DNA from: Sphaerisporangium flaviroseum
GTDB lineage: Bacteria; Actinomycetota; Actinomycetes; Streptosporangiales; Streptosporangiaceae
Direction: 5' to 3'
Assembly: GCF_039537005.1 (NCBI RefSeq)
Contig: NZ_BAAAZR010000009.1
Location: 1-64,000, forward strand
DNA: 64,000 nucleotides
The notes beneath the pieces were generated by a model. The model did not search any database. It was not told where the DNA came from and saw nothing but the letters and a program-made list of their open reading frames with translations. Positions 16,694 through 25,658 of this stretch are shown here, piece after piece (position 1 is the stretch's first letter; every line of letters begins with the position of its first letter). Both the position numbers and the translations under genes were made by a program.

Positions 16694-18169
16694 GTGGTCG
16701 CTTCCACCACCTCCACACGTTCGGGCCCCGGGCAGCGGATCGCGCTCCTGGCCCTGGCCCAGTTCGTCATCACGCTTGACTTCAACATCGTCTTCGTCGC
16801 GCTTCCCGACATCGGCCGGGAGCTCGGCTTCACAGCGCACTCACTGCAATGGGTGGTCAACGCCTATGTCGTCGCGCTCGGCGGCCTGCTGCTCTTCGGC
16901 GGACGAGCGGCCGACCGGCTCGGCGCCCGCCGGATGTTCATCACCGGCCTGCTGCTCTTCGCCATCTCGTCGCTGGTCGGCGGCCTGGCGACCGACCCCT
17001 CCATCCTGATCGGCGCGCGCGCCGTCCAGGGCTTCGGCGGGGCGCTGCTCACCCCCGCGACACTCAGGCTGATCTTCAGCAGCTTCGACGAGGGCCCGAC
17101 GCGCAACCGCGCGCTGGTGACCTACGGCGCCATCGGCGGTGTCGGTCTGTCGGCCGGCGCGCTGCTGGGCGGCCTGCTCACCAACTACGTCGGCTGGGAG
17201 TGGGTCTTCTTCATCAACGTGCCGCTGGCCCTCGGCGGAGCGCTGCTGGCCCCCAGAGTGCTCCCCGCGGCCCCGGCGCTCGGCGGAAACCGCAGCTTCG
17301 ACATCTTCGGAGCGCTGCTCGCCACGGCCGGCGTCACGCTCGTGGTGTTCGGCCTCGCCAGCGGCCCCGACGTGGGCTGGGGCACGACCCGCGGCGCGGG
17401 CGCGCTCGTGCTCGGCTTCGTGCTTCTCGTGGTGTTCCTAGTGGTCGAGGCGCGCAGCCGGGACGCGCTGATGCCCCTGCGACTGCTCAAGCACCGAAGC
17501 CTCGCGACGACCATGGCCACGGCGTTCTTCTACCAGGGCAGCCTCGCCGGGGTGTACTACCTCTTCACGACCTACCTTCAGGACGTGCTGGGGTACACCC
17601 CGCTGGCCGCCGGCCTGGCGTTCCTGCCCCCGACCGTCATCTCCATGGCGTTCGCCGTCAAGTTCAGCACCGCCTTCCTCAGCGAGCGCGGCCTGCGTAC
17701 CACGATGTTCACGGGTGTGTTCGTGACCGGCGCCGGAGCGGCCATCCTCGCCGTGGGGTTCGTCGAGAACGGGTCGTACTGGCTGCTGCTGCCCGGCCTC
17801 GCGATCTGGTCCATCGGCGGCGCGCTCGCCATTCCGGCGATCCTCGCCGGAGCGGGCGCCGGGATCGCGCTGCTGGAGCAGGGCGTGGCGTCGGCGATGG
17901 CGATGACCGCCCGCCAGATCGGCGGTGCCGTGGGCCTCGCCGCGCTGGTCGCGGTCGCCACGACCGGCCTGCCGACCGGACCCGGCGCCGCGGGACCCAC
18001 AGGGGAGCTCCTCGACGGGCTGCGCATGGCCGGCCTGGTGGCCGGGGCGGCCACGATGGCCGCGGCCTTCCTCTGCTTCCTGCTGGAGAAACCCGCGGCC
18101 GTCGCGTCGAGGCCGAAAGTCGACGAAGTCGGCACACCTACGGCCGGATCGGCATCGGTCGCGGAGTAG
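16694..18169 (+). CDS. MFS drug exporter, DHA2 (14-TM) family
   Basis: About 491 residues with the layout of EmrB/QacA-type proton antiporters. The first helix is IALLALAQFVITLDFNIVFV with the Asp typical of this family. Motif A is FGGRAADRLGARRMF, and the antiporter motif C region is GAIGGVGLSAGALLGGLL followed by GWEWVFFINVPLAL. Fourteen hydrophobic segments can be counted. GTG at 16694 is chosen because GGGGAAGAGG precedes it and the first helix then begins about 15 residues in; the frame is open back to an ATG at 16547 without a good site. The KAS III-like gene follows 32 bases later, so the two form an operon opposite the HxlR gene. Likely product export or self-resistance. Confidence 0.88.
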   Translation: MVASTTSTRSGPGQRIALLALAQFVITLDFNIVFVALPDIGRELGFTAHSLQWVVNAYVVALGGLLLFGGRAADRLGARRMFITGLLLFAISSLVGGLATDPSILIGARAVQGFGGALLTPATLRLIFSSFDEGPTRNRALVTYGAIGGVGLSAGALLGGLLTNYVGWEWVFFINVPLALGGALLAPRVLPAAPALGGNRSFDIFGALLATAGVTLVVFGLASGPDVGWGTTRGAGALVLGFVLLVVFLVVEARSRDALMPLRLLKHRSLATTMATAFFYQGSLAGVYYLFTTYLQDVLGYTPLAAGLAFLPPTVISMAFAVKFSTAFLSERGLRTTMFTGVFVTGAGAAILAVGFVENGSYWLLLPGLAIWSIGGALAIPAILAGAGAGIALLEQGVASAMAMTARQIGGAVGLAALVAVATTGLPTGPGAAGPTGELLDGLRMAGLVAGAATMAAAFLCFLLEKPAAVASRPKVDEVGTPTAGSASVAE

Positions 18170-18201
18170 ACCGGCCAATCCAGAACAGGAGAACGACAAG
18201 A

Positions 18202-19245
18202 ATGCAGTGGAACGATATCCATGTGAACGCGTCCGCGGCCTGGATCGGGCAGCGTGAGGACGTCCAGAAGGCGGTCGCCGAAGGACGCTACGACGCCGCC
18301 GAGTACCAGGAGGACGGCTACATCGCGCTGCCGGTCGCCGGACCCGACGACAGTCCGGCGGACATGGCCGTGTCGGCCGGGCAGGTCGCGGTCGAGCGGG
18401 CCGGGGTGCCCGGCGGCGACTTCACCATCGTCCTGTGCGCCACGACCTCTTTCCAGGGGCTGGACCACTGGTCGCCCGCACCCTACATTCAGCACCGCAC
18501 GGTCGGCAGTGGCGCGCAGTCGGTGGAGGTGAGGCAGGCCTGCAACGGCGGCATGGCCGCGCTCGAACTGGCCGCCGCCTACCTGTCGGTGGGCTCGCTC
18601 TCGGCCGCGGCACTCCTCACCACGACCGACAAGTTCGCCCTGCCGCAGTTCGACCGCTTCCGCTCGGACAAGGGCATGGCTCGCGGAGACGGCGCGACCG
18701 CCCTGGTGCTGTCGCGCCGGCCGGGAGTGGCCCGGCTGCTGTCCACGGCCTCGATCGGCGACCCGAAACACGAGGGTACCGGCCGGGGCGACGCCAAGTG
18801 GGCCGACGCCAGCGGCGAGCAGGGCTGGCCGGTGGATCTGCGGTCGCGCAGGGAGCAGTACACCGATCGAATGGGCGACATCAAGACGATCATGACGGAC
18901 CTGGCCGTCCGGCAACATGAGAGCGTGCAACTCGCGCTCGCGGACGCCAAGGTCGACTTCGCCGACATCAACTGGTTCGTGTTCCCCAACGTCAGCCAGG
19001 GAGTGGCGAAGATCCGCAACCAGGCGTTCGGCATCGACGAGGGGCGCACCACGACGCGCTGGGGCCTGGAGACCGGCCACATCGGTGCGGGTGACCAGTT
19101 CGGTGGGCTCACTTACCTGCTGGAGACCCACCAGGTGAGCGTCGGCGACCGCGTCCTGCTGTCGGGCGCCGGCGGCGGCTGGAACTTCACCGCCGCGGTG
19201 GTGGAGATCACCGAGGTCCCCGACTGGCCCAGCACCGCGGCCTAG
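18202..19245 (+). CDS. KAS III-like (FabH-fold) ketosynthase or acyltransferase
   Basis: A 347-residue thiolase-fold protein of the FabH type. The nucleophile Cys lies in VRQACNGGMAALELAAAYL. In FabH the second and third catalytic residues are His (HQAN) and Asn (GNTSA). Here those segments read PNVSQGVAKI and TGHIGAGDQ, so Asn and His appear to have changed places. GHxGAGD-type proteins include KAS III homologues that transfer acyl groups rather than extend chains. The ATG at 18202 has AGGAG about ten bases upstream. It is cotranscribed with the exporter and followed by a strong terminator. It could prime a chain or acylate a product; substrate unknown. Confidence 0.8.
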   Translation: MQWNDIHVNASAAWIGQREDVQKAVAEGRYDAAEYQEDGYIALPVAGPDDSPADMAVSAGQVAVERAGVPGGDFTIVLCATTSFQGLDHWSPAPYIQHRTVGSGAQSVEVRQACNGGMAALELAAAYLSVGSLSAAALLTTTDKFALPQFDRFRSDKGMARGDGATALVLSRRPGVARLLSTASIGDPKHEGTGRGDAKWADASGEQGWPVDLRSRREQYTDRMGDIKTIMTDLAVRQHESVQLALADAKVDFADINWFVFPNVSQGVAKIRNQAFGIDEGRTTTRWGLETGHIGAGDQFGGLTYLLETHQVSVGDRVLLSGAGGGWNFTAAVVEITEVPDWPSTAA

Positions 19246-19264
19246 CGGCGCCGTACCGAACATC

Positions 19265-19314
19265 GTGCGGGCGGCCCACCCCTGTCCAGCCGGAGAGGGG
19301 TGGGCCGCCCGCAC
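19265..19314. terminator. Strong bidirectional terminator hairpin
   Basis: Perfect 19-bp arms (19265-19283 and 19296-19314) around a 12-base loop, between the convergent KAS III-like and decarboxylase genes. It is the longest perfect stem noticed in the window. Confidence 0.85.
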
Positions 19315-19395
19315 GCGTGTCACCGGCCGCGGCGAGGCGGTGGAGCCTGCGCTGCGCGCCTTCCGTACCGGCGCGCACATCGGGGGCGATGTCGA

Positions 19396-20826
19396 TCAGC
19401 CGGCGGACGTCCGGGTGGCGATCTCGCGGATGACCGAGACCAGGAGGTCGATGTCGGCCTCGGTGGTTCGCCAGTTCACGATGGCCGGTCGCAGGGCGGT
19501 CATGCCCCGGTAGATGGTGGTCCCGGCGTAGACCCGGCCGTCGGCGATCAGCTCCTGGCCGATCCGCCTGTTCAGATCGTCCAGTTCGGCCTCGGGGACA
19601 TCCCGGGGGCGATAGCGGAAGCAGACCACGCAGAGCCGCACCGGAGCGAGCAGTTCCAGGTCGGGGGAGTCCTCGACGATGCCACCGAGCCGGAGGGCCA
19701 GGTCGTGGTGGCGCTCGGCCATCTCCCGGTGGCCTTGCCTGCCGTACGCCCGTAAGGTCGCCCAGATGGGCAGCGCCCGCGCCCGCCGGGAGGACTCCGG
19801 GCCCAGGCAGTTGTAGTTGACCTGCGGATCGTTCTCGGCGGGAAGGTACGGCGCGCCCCACGCGCCGAAGGCCCGGCCCATGATCGCCGGGTCGCGGACG
19901 AACGCGAACCCGCTCTCGTAGGGGACGTTGAGCCACTTGTGCCCGTCGGCGGTCACCGAGTGCGCCCGTTCGACTCCCTTGACCAGGTGCGACAGGCGGG
20001 GTGAGGCCGCCGCGAACAGCCCGAACGCACCGTCCACGTGCAGCCAGGCACCATGCCGGCCGGCCAGGTCGGCCAGCTCGTCGATGGGGTCGAAGTCGCC
20101 GGTGTTCACCTCGCCCGCGTTCCCGACGATCACCGCCGGTCCGTCGATCTCGCCGAGTGCCCGGTCCATGGCCGCCACATCGACCCGCCCTGCGTCGTCC
20201 CGGGCGAGGACCCGCACGGCGTCACGGCCGCAGCCGAGCAGTTGCAGCGCCTTGCGGCTGCTCGGGTGGATGTAGCCGCCGGCCAGCACGGGCATCCGCG
20301 GCAGCCCCGCGAGCCCGTCGGCCGTCACATCGGCGCCGTGGTGCTCGCCCCACCACTGGCGGGCGCACGCCAGCCCCGTGAGGTTGGCGAAGGTCGCGCT
20401 CGGGGTGAGCACGCCTCCATAGGAGGCAGGCAGCCCGAACAGGTCCTTCAGCCACCGCAGCACGATGGTCTCCGCCCGGCCGGCGAGCGGCGAGGTCAGC
20501 CAGAGCCCCGAGGCCTGGTCCAGCAGCGAGGTCACCCAGTCGCCCGCCTGCGCCGCCGGGGTCGACCCGCCGACGACGAAATGGAAGAAGCGCGGTCCCG
20601 AGGAGTGCGTCGCCGTTCCGGTGCCGACGCGCAGCAGCCGTTCGACGCTGTCCAGCGTGCCCTCGCCGCGCTCGGAGAGGTCGCCGTCGAGCAGGTCGAG
20701 CAGCGCGTCGGCCGCGTGGTCGTGGACGAGACGCTCGTCCAGGGAGGTGAGGTACGGCCGGGCGGCCCCGGCCACCGTCTCCAGCGCCGCGGCGGCCGTG
20801 TCGCGTTCGTGCAAAGGATCACTCAT
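19396..20826 (-). CDS. PLP-dependent group II decarboxylase
   Basis: A 476-residue member of the pyridoxal-dependent decarboxylase family (PF00282). The PLP lysine lies in VTADGHKWLNVPYESGFAF, the cofactor Asp in WLHVDGAFGLFAA, and the N-terminal half has SGPRFFHFVVGGSTPAAQAG with LTPSATFANLTGL. Family members decarboxylate aromatic amino acids, Glu, Asp or 2,4-diaminobutyrate, and some catalyse deamination or aldehyde formation. The substrate cannot be set from these motifs. It ends facing the KAS III-like gene across a strong terminator and is divergent from the DapB-like gene. It may supply an amine starter for one of the clusters or be unrelated. Confidence 0.88.
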   Translation of the reverse strand: MSDPLHERDTAAAALETVAGAARPYLTSLDERLVHDHAADALLDLLDGDLSERGEGTLDSVERLLRVGTGTATHSSGPRFFHFVVGGSTPAAQAGDWVTSLLDQASGLWLTSPLAGRAETIVLRWLKDLFGLPASYGGVLTPSATFANLTGLACARQWWGEHHGADVTADGLAGLPRMPVLAGGYIHPSSRKALQLLGCGRDAVRVLARDDAGRVDVAAMDRALGEIDGPAVIVGNAGEVNTGDFDPIDELADLAGRHGAWLHVDGAFGLFAAASPRLSHLVKGVERAHSVTADGHKWLNVPYESGFAFVRDPAIMGRAFGAWGAPYLPAENDPQVNYNCLGPESSRRARALPIWATLRAYGRQGHREMAERHHDLALRLGGIVEDSPDLELLAPVRLCVVCFRYRPRDVPEAELDDLNRRIGQELIADGRVYAGTTIYRGMTALRPAIVNWRTTEADIDLLVSVIREIATRTSAG

Positions 20827-20978
20827 CCTTCAGAAGAACATCTCAGTGGCGCCTCACACCAGTCCTTCCGGCCGCACCGCGACTCTGGGGGCTCCCTCCG
20901 AGCACCACGTATACGGCCGTTCGATGCCCGGCGGCGACGCGCGCGCGGCAAAAGGGGCGACGACACTATACGCCAAAC

Positions 20979-20988
20979 CAAGCGCTTG
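20979..20988. promoter_or_regulatory. CAAGCGCTTG palindrome upstream of DapB-like gene
   Basis: A 10-bp palindrome centred 19 bases before the ATG at 21002. TACGCT six bases before that ATG fits a -10 box for a leaderless mRNA, and no Shine-Dalgarno site is visible. The palindrome would then lie between -35 and -10, a typical TetR-family operator position. Confidence 0.4.
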
Positions 20989-21001
20989 CTACGCTCCGGC
21001 C

Positions 21002-22081
21002 ATGCTGTCCACGATTGTCTGGGGCACCGGCAACGTCGGCCGCGCGGCCATCCGCGCCGTCGAGGCCCATCCGGTCCTGAAACTCACGGCCGTGCTCGTC
21101 CACGACCCCGGCAAAGTCGGCCGCGACGCAGGCGACCTCGGCGGGCTCGGCCACGATCTCGGGATCGCGGCGACCGCCGACATCGACGCCGTACTGGCCA
21201 CCAGCCCGCACGCCGTGGTGTACGCGGCGTCCGGCGACATCCGCCCCGACGAGGCGCTCGCCGACATCATCAAGGCGATCCGCGCCGGGGCCGTGGTGGT
21301 CACCCCCTCGCTCTACGCCCTCTACGACCAGCGCAACGCCCCGCCGGAACTGCGGGAACCGGTGCTGGCCGCCATCGCGGACGGCGGCGGCTCGCTGTTC
21401 GTCTCCGGCGTCGACCCCGGCTGGGGCAACGACGTGCTGCCACTGCTGATCAGCGGACTCGGCACCACCGTGGACGTCATCCGCTGCCAGGAGATCTTCG
21501 ACTACTCGGCCTACGACCAGTCCGACTCGGTCCGGTACCTGGTCGGCATGGGCCAGCCGATGGACTACGAGCCGCCGATGATCGCGCCGACGGTCCCGAC
21601 CATGGTCTGGGGCGGGCAGGTGCGGCTGATGGCCAGGGCCCTCGGCGTCGAGATCGAGGAGATCCACGAGACCCTGGACCGGCGCGCGCTCGACCACACG
21701 GTGAGCACCAAGACGATGGGCGACTTCGAGGCGGGCACCCAGGGCGCCGTGCGGTTCGAGGTGCAGGGCATCGTCGAGGGCGAACCCCGCATCGTCATCG
21801 AGCACGTCACCCGCATCCACCCGTCCTGCGCACCGGACTGGCCGACGCCGCCCGACGGCGACGGGGCACATCGGGTGATCATCGAGGGCAGCCCGCGCAT
21901 CGAGGTCACCGTCGAGGCCACCGACGAGAGCGGCAACCGGGCGGCGGGCGGCAACGCCACCGCGGTCGGACGCCTGGTGAGCGCCATCGACTGGCTCGTG
22001 GACGCGGAACCCGGACTCTACGACGCCCTCGACGTCCCACTGCGCCCCGCTGTCGGCAAGCTCGGAAGGAGACGGCCATGA
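21002..22081 (+). CDS. DapB-like NAD(P)H-dependent amine/amino-acid dehydrogenase
   Basis: A 359-residue protein with an N-terminal dinucleotide fold, IVWGTGNVGRAAIRAV, as in dihydrodipicolinate reductase (PF01113). The central segment VSGVDPGWGNDVLP matches the 2,4-diaminopentanoate-dehydrogenase-like group. These proteins are common beside sterol and acyl-CoA degradation genes in actinobacteria, but few have known substrates. Translation is coupled to the AhpD-like gene by an ATGA overlap. No ribosome-binding site precedes the ATG, and a -10-like TACGCT is six bases upstream, so the mRNA may be leaderless. Confidence 0.75.
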   Translation: MLSTIVWGTGNVGRAAIRAVEAHPVLKLTAVLVHDPGKVGRDAGDLGGLGHDLGIAATADIDAVLATSPHAVVYAASGDIRPDEALADIIKAIRAGAVVVTPSLYALYDQRNAPPELREPVLAAIADGGGSLFVSGVDPGWGNDVLPLLISGLGTTVDVIRCQEIFDYSAYDQSDSVRYLVGMGQPMDYEPPMIAPTVPTMVWGGQVRLMARALGVEIEEIHETLDRRALDHTVSTKTMGDFEAGTQGAVRFEVQGIVEGEPRIVIEHVTRIHPSCAPDWPTPPDGDGAHRVIIEGSPRIEVTVEATDESGNRAAGGNATAVGRLVSAIDWLVDAEPGLYDALDVPLRPAVGKLGRRRP

Positions 22082-22590
22082 AGATCGACATCCCCGATGG
22101 CAAGGACGCGATCGAGTACGTGTGGGGCGAGATGGTTCCCGGCATCGGGATCGCCGCCTCGAAGTTCTCCATGGCGGTGTACGCGCACACGACCCTCGGG
22201 CTGCGCGAGTTCGAGGCCGCGCGGCTGCGGATCGCGCAGATCAACGGGTGCGTCTTCTGCCTGGACTGGCGGACGGAGCGCGACGGGCAGAAGGTCGAGG
22301 AGGAGTTCGCCGACGCGGTTACCCAGTGGCGCACCACCGACGCCTTCGACGACCGCACCCGGCTGGCCGCCGAGTACGCCGAGCGGTACGCCCTGGACCA
22401 CCACGGCATCGACGACGAGTTCTGGACTCGGATGACCGCCCACTACAGCCAGTTGGAGATCGTGGAGCTGAGCATGAGCATCGGCTCCTGGCTGGCGTTC
22501 GGCCGGCTCAACCATGTGCTCGGCCTCGACACCGTGTGCAAGCTGCCCAGTGGCCGATCGCCCTCCGCCCAGCGGACCCAGGTGCGGTGA
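22078..22590 (+). CDS. Carboxymuconolactone decarboxylase / AhpD-like protein
   Basis: A 170-residue all-helical protein with the CMD/AhpD redox motif CVFC in RIAQINGCVFCLDWR and a downstream helix ELSMSIGSWLAFGRLNHVL. Members with this CxxC act as thiol-dependent peroxidases or decarboxylases. It shares an ATGA overlap with the DapB-like gene. The pair probably acts on one substrate; its link to the biosynthetic genes is unknown. Confidence 0.82.
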   Translation: MKIDIPDGKDAIEYVWGEMVPGIGIAASKFSMAVYAHTTLGLREFEAARLRIAQINGCVFCLDWRTERDGQKVEEEFADAVTQWRTTDAFDDRTRLAAEYAERYALDHHGIDDEFWTRMTAHYSQLEIVELSMSIGSWLAFGRLNHVLGLDTVCKLPSGRSPSAQRTQVR

Positions 22591-22692
22591 CCTGGCGCTC
22601 CGGATCCCCGATCGACGGCACGTCGCTCATGAGTTTGTAAGTCACTAAGGCGCGAGCAATCCCTGGTCCCTTTCATGGAGAGTGAGAACCAC

Positions 22693-24333
22693 ATGAATGA
22701 CAACACCTCGGGCAGCATCGGTTCCAAGGGCGTCTCGCGCCGTGGGTTCATCGTCGGAACCGGTTCTCTCCTGGGAGTCGCGGCCCTCGCGGGCCGCGGC
22801 ACCGCGGCCCAGGCGGCGGCCCGCGCGGCCGGTCCGATCACCGGCGGGGCGCACGTCCCGGTACTGGTGATCGGCACCGGGTACGGCGGCTCCGTCGCCG
22901 CCCTGCGTCTCGCCCAGGCGGGCATCGACGTGCACATGATCGAGATGGGCATGGCCTGGGACACCCCCGGCAGCGATGGCAAGATCTTCTGCGCCACCAC
23001 CGCCCCGGACCAGCGGTCCTACTGGCTGCGCACCAGGACCAAGGCCCCCCTGAACTACTTCCTCGGCTTCCCGATCGACAGGGACATCCCCCGCTACACC
23101 GGGATCCTGGACGCCGAGGACTTCAGCGGCATCACGGTCTACCAGGGCCGCGGCGTCGGCGGCGGTTCGCTGGTGAACGGCGGCATGGCGGTCACCCCCA
23201 AGCGGGCGAACTTCGGCTCCGTCCTCCCGTCGGTGAACGCCGACGAGATGTACAACATCTACTACCCGCGGGCCAACGCCGCGCTCGGGGTCGGCACCAT
23301 CGACCCGGCCTGGTTCGACACCACCGACTGTTACCAGTACGCCCGGGTCGGCCGTAAGCACGCCCAGCGTTCCGGCTTCCCGTTCGTCTTCGTGCCCGAC
23401 GTGTACGACTGGGACTACATGAAGCAGGAGGCGGCAGGAACCGCCACCAAGTCGGCTCTGGCCGGAGAGATCCTCTACGGCAACAACCACGGCAAGAAGT
23501 CACTGCAGAGGACCTACATCGCCCAGGCCAAGGCCACCGGCAGGGTCACCATCTCGCCGCTGCACAAGGTCACCTCGGTCGCCCCGGCGTCCGGTGGCGG
23601 CTACACGGTCGTCATCGAACAGATGAACACCAACGGTGACACCACAACCACCAAGACCGTCATCGCGGACAGGGTGTTCTTCGCCGCCGGCAGCGTCGGC
23701 ACCAGCAAGTTACTGGTCAAGCTCAAGGCCACCGGCCTCCTGCCCAACCTCAACGGCGAGATCGGCAAGGGCTGGGGCGACAACGGCAACGTCATGTGCG
23801 GCCGCGCCAACCACCTGTGGGACCCGACAGGCTCGCTCCAGTCGACCATTCCCTGCTCCGGTATCGACAACTGGGCCGCCGGTGGCGCGTTCGCCGAAGT
23901 GGCACCGCTGCCCACCGGGATCGAGACCTTCGCCTCGTTCTACCTGTCGATCACCAAGAACCCCAACCGCGCCCAGTTCTCCTGGAACGCCGCGACGGGC
24001 AAGGTCGACCTGAACTGGCAGACCTCCTGGAAGCAGCCGTCCATCGACATGGCCAAGACCATCTTCGACAAGATCAACGCGAAGGAGGGGACGATCTACC
24101 GGACCGACCTGTTCGGCGTCTACAAGATCTGGGGCGATCACCTCACCTACCACCCGCTCGGTGGCGCGGTCCTGAACAAGGCCACCGACAACTACGGCCG
24201 CCTCACCGCCTACCCCGGCCTGTACGTCATCGACGGCTCGCTGATCCCCGGCAACACCAGCGTCAACCCGTTCGTCACCATCACGGCCCTCGCCGAGCGC
24301 AACATCGAGAAGATCATCGCCACTGACCTGTAG
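22693..24333 (+). CDS. Cholesterol oxidase (GMC type, Tat-exported)
   Basis: A 546-residue flavoprotein closely matching class I cholesterol oxidases of Streptomyces and Brevibacterium. The Tat signal is SRRGFIVGTG followed by a hydrophobic stretch and an Ala-rich cleavage region. The FAD motif is VIGTGYGGSVAALRLAQAG. Other marks are GVGGGSLVNGGM, GNVMCGRANHLWDPTG, the active-site YHPLGGAVL, and DGSLIPGNTSVNPFVTITA at the end. It oxidises 3-beta-hydroxysterols to 3-keto-4-ene products with O2. The ATG at 22693 is preferred over 22675 because GAGTGAG precedes it. Sterol oxidases of this type occur in polyene clusters (PimE) as well as in sterol catabolism, so both roles are open. Confidence 0.93.
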   Translation: MNDNTSGSIGSKGVSRRGFIVGTGSLLGVAALAGRGTAAQAAARAAGPITGGAHVPVLVIGTGYGGSVAALRLAQAGIDVHMIEMGMAWDTPGSDGKIFCATTAPDQRSYWLRTRTKAPLNYFLGFPIDRDIPRYTGILDAEDFSGITVYQGRGVGGGSLVNGGMAVTPKRANFGSVLPSVNADEMYNIYYPRANAALGVGTIDPAWFDTTDCYQYARVGRKHAQRSGFPFVFVPDVYDWDYMKQEAAGTATKSALAGEILYGNNHGKKSLQRTYIAQAKATGRVTISPLHKVTSVAPASGGGYTVVIEQMNTNGDTTTTKTVIADRVFFAAGSVGTSKLLVKLKATGLLPNLNGEIGKGWGDNGNVMCGRANHLWDPTGSLQSTIPCSGIDNWAAGGAFAEVAPLPTGIETFASFYLSITKNPNRAQFSWNAATGKVDLNWQTSWKQPSIDMAKTIFDKINAKEGTIYRTDLFGVYKIWGDHLTYHPLGGAVLNKATDNYGRLTAYPGLYVIDGSLIPGNTSVNPFVTITALAERNIEKIIATDL

Positions 24334-24420
24334 CGGGACCCCGGCGAGGTGGTCGGCCACGGGCGCGTGTGGCCGACATTCCCCGCGTACGGTATGAACG
24401 ACGCCCGACCCGCCCTGGCG

Positions 24421-24432
24421 GCAATCGGTTGC
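24421..24432. promoter_or_regulatory. LacI-type operator (site 1)
   Basis: GCAATCGGTTGC, with the central CG of LacI-family sites. It lies 39 bases beyond the stop of the last gene of the ABC operon and is identical to the site at the operon's head. Confidence 0.5.
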
Positions 24433-24470
24433 ATCACCTCCGAAGGGGGCACACGCGAAGGGCGGCGCCC

Positions 24471-25655
24471 TCACGCACGCGCCTCCTCCATCAACGCGGC
24501 CAGGGCCGGCTCCGGCTCGAGGACGAACAGCCCGCCATGGGTGCGATCGGTCACCCAGATGAGTCCGTCCGTGTCGACGAACAGGTCGTTGGCCTGTGGC
24601 GCCCGCTGGCCGGCCGGGATCTCGGAGACCCAGTGCGCGACCTCGCGCGGGTCGCCTGGGTCCTGTAGGTCGTAGACGCGCACGCCCGCGTTGAAGTACG
24701 TGGCGAAGATGAGGCGTTCGCTGCGGTAGGACCCCTGTCTGTTCTCGTGCAGACAGTGCGGTCCGAAGCGCATCGGCAGGTCGTCGTACGGGCCTTCGGG
24801 GTGGGGGAGGACGCCGCGGTACAGCGGCTCGGCGGGGTCGGCGATGTCCACGAGGTGGATCCGCCGCTCGGGAGCGCGCGGGCCGTCGCGCTGCTGTTCG
24901 TCGGACACCACCAGCAGGTCGCGGCCGGGTAGCGGAAGGCATGTGTGCGTGGCGCCGCCGCCCCACTCGCAGCGGCCGAGCAGCTTCGGCGCGGCCATGT
25001 CGGAGACGTCGAGCACGACCAGGTTGGCATCGTCGAAGCCGAGGTAGGCGACGTCGCCGGAGATGAGGGCGTGGTGAGCGGCATAGCGCCGTCCCGCCGG
25101 CCAGCCCGGCCGCTCTCCGCCCGCTTCCCACTGGCCCGGCCACCACCAGCGCCCGGCCTCGACGGGGCGCGCCGGATCCGCGAGGTCGACGACGACCCAG
25201 ATACGGTCCGTGAAGCCATCGGGCACCGCCGACATGTGGGCGTACCGGCCGCCTTCCCACACGATGCGGTGAACGCCTTTGCCCCCTGACTCCCAGAACG
25301 CGATCTGTTCGGGGGCGAGCGGATCCGTCAGGTCGTACACGGCGAGCCCCGCCGAGTGCGGGCCGAGCGGCCCGGCCGGCCGGTACGGAAAGCGCTCGTG
25401 GTTGACGAGCAGCAGTCCGCCGGCCACCTGGACCTTGTGCGTATGGGTGTTGTCCGGCGCGGGCCACTGGTCCACGAGCCGGGGACGCGGCGGGTCGGCC
25501 ACATCCAGGATCGAGGTCCCCATCCGGGACGTACCGCTGTGGCCGACGTAGAGGGCGTCGCCTTCGCGCATCACCTGCATGCCGTCGCCGCTGCCGGCGA
25601 GGTCATGGTGTGCGAGAAGCCGGAGTCCCTTGGCGTGAGCCGTTCCCACCTTCAT
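24471..25655 (-). CDS. LVIVD-repeat beta-propeller protein
   Basis: A 394-residue protein with repeated strands ending in variants of LxVxDVSD, for example LYVGHSGTSRMGTSILDVAD, LVVLDVSDMAAPKLLGR and VRVYDLQDPGDPREVAHWV, as in LVIVD-repeat proteins (PF08309). A seven-bladed propeller is likely. No signal peptide is seen. The many His residues (HTHKV, NHERF, HMSAVP, THTCLP, HCLHENR) could bind metal, as in selenium-binding-protein-like propellers. It starts three bases after the substrate-binding-protein gene and is the last gene of the importer operon. The function is unknown; it may act on the imported compound. Confidence 0.75.
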   Translation of the reverse strand: MKVGTAHAKGLRLLAHHDLAGSGDGMQVMREGDALYVGHSGTSRMGTSILDVADPPRPRLVDQWPAPDNTHTHKVQVAGGLLLVNHERFPYRPAGPLGPHSAGLAVYDLTDPLAPEQIAFWESGGKGVHRIVWEGGRYAHMSAVPDGFTDRIWVVVDLADPARPVEAGRWWWPGQWEAGGERPGWPAGRRYAAHHALISGDVAYLGFDDANLVVLDVSDMAAPKLLGRCEWGGGATHTCLPLPGRDLLVVSDEQQRDGPRAPERRIHLVDIADPAEPLYRGVLPHPEGPYDDLPMRFGPHCLHENRQGSYRSERLIFATYFNAGVRVYDLQDPGDPREVAHWVSEIPAGQRAPQANDLFVDTDGLIWVTDRTHGGLFVLEPEPALAALMEEARA

Positions 25656-25658
25656 GGC

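Noticed and set aside
16849..18201. Long N-terminal extension of the KAS III-like frame through the exporter gene
   Set aside because: It is out of frame with the exporter's membrane segments, and the KAS III start at 18202 has a good ribosome-binding site.
19396..20826. PLP decarboxylase assigned to a named substrate such as tyrosine or aspartate
   Set aside because: The visible motifs define only the cofactor site; naming a substrate would be a guess.
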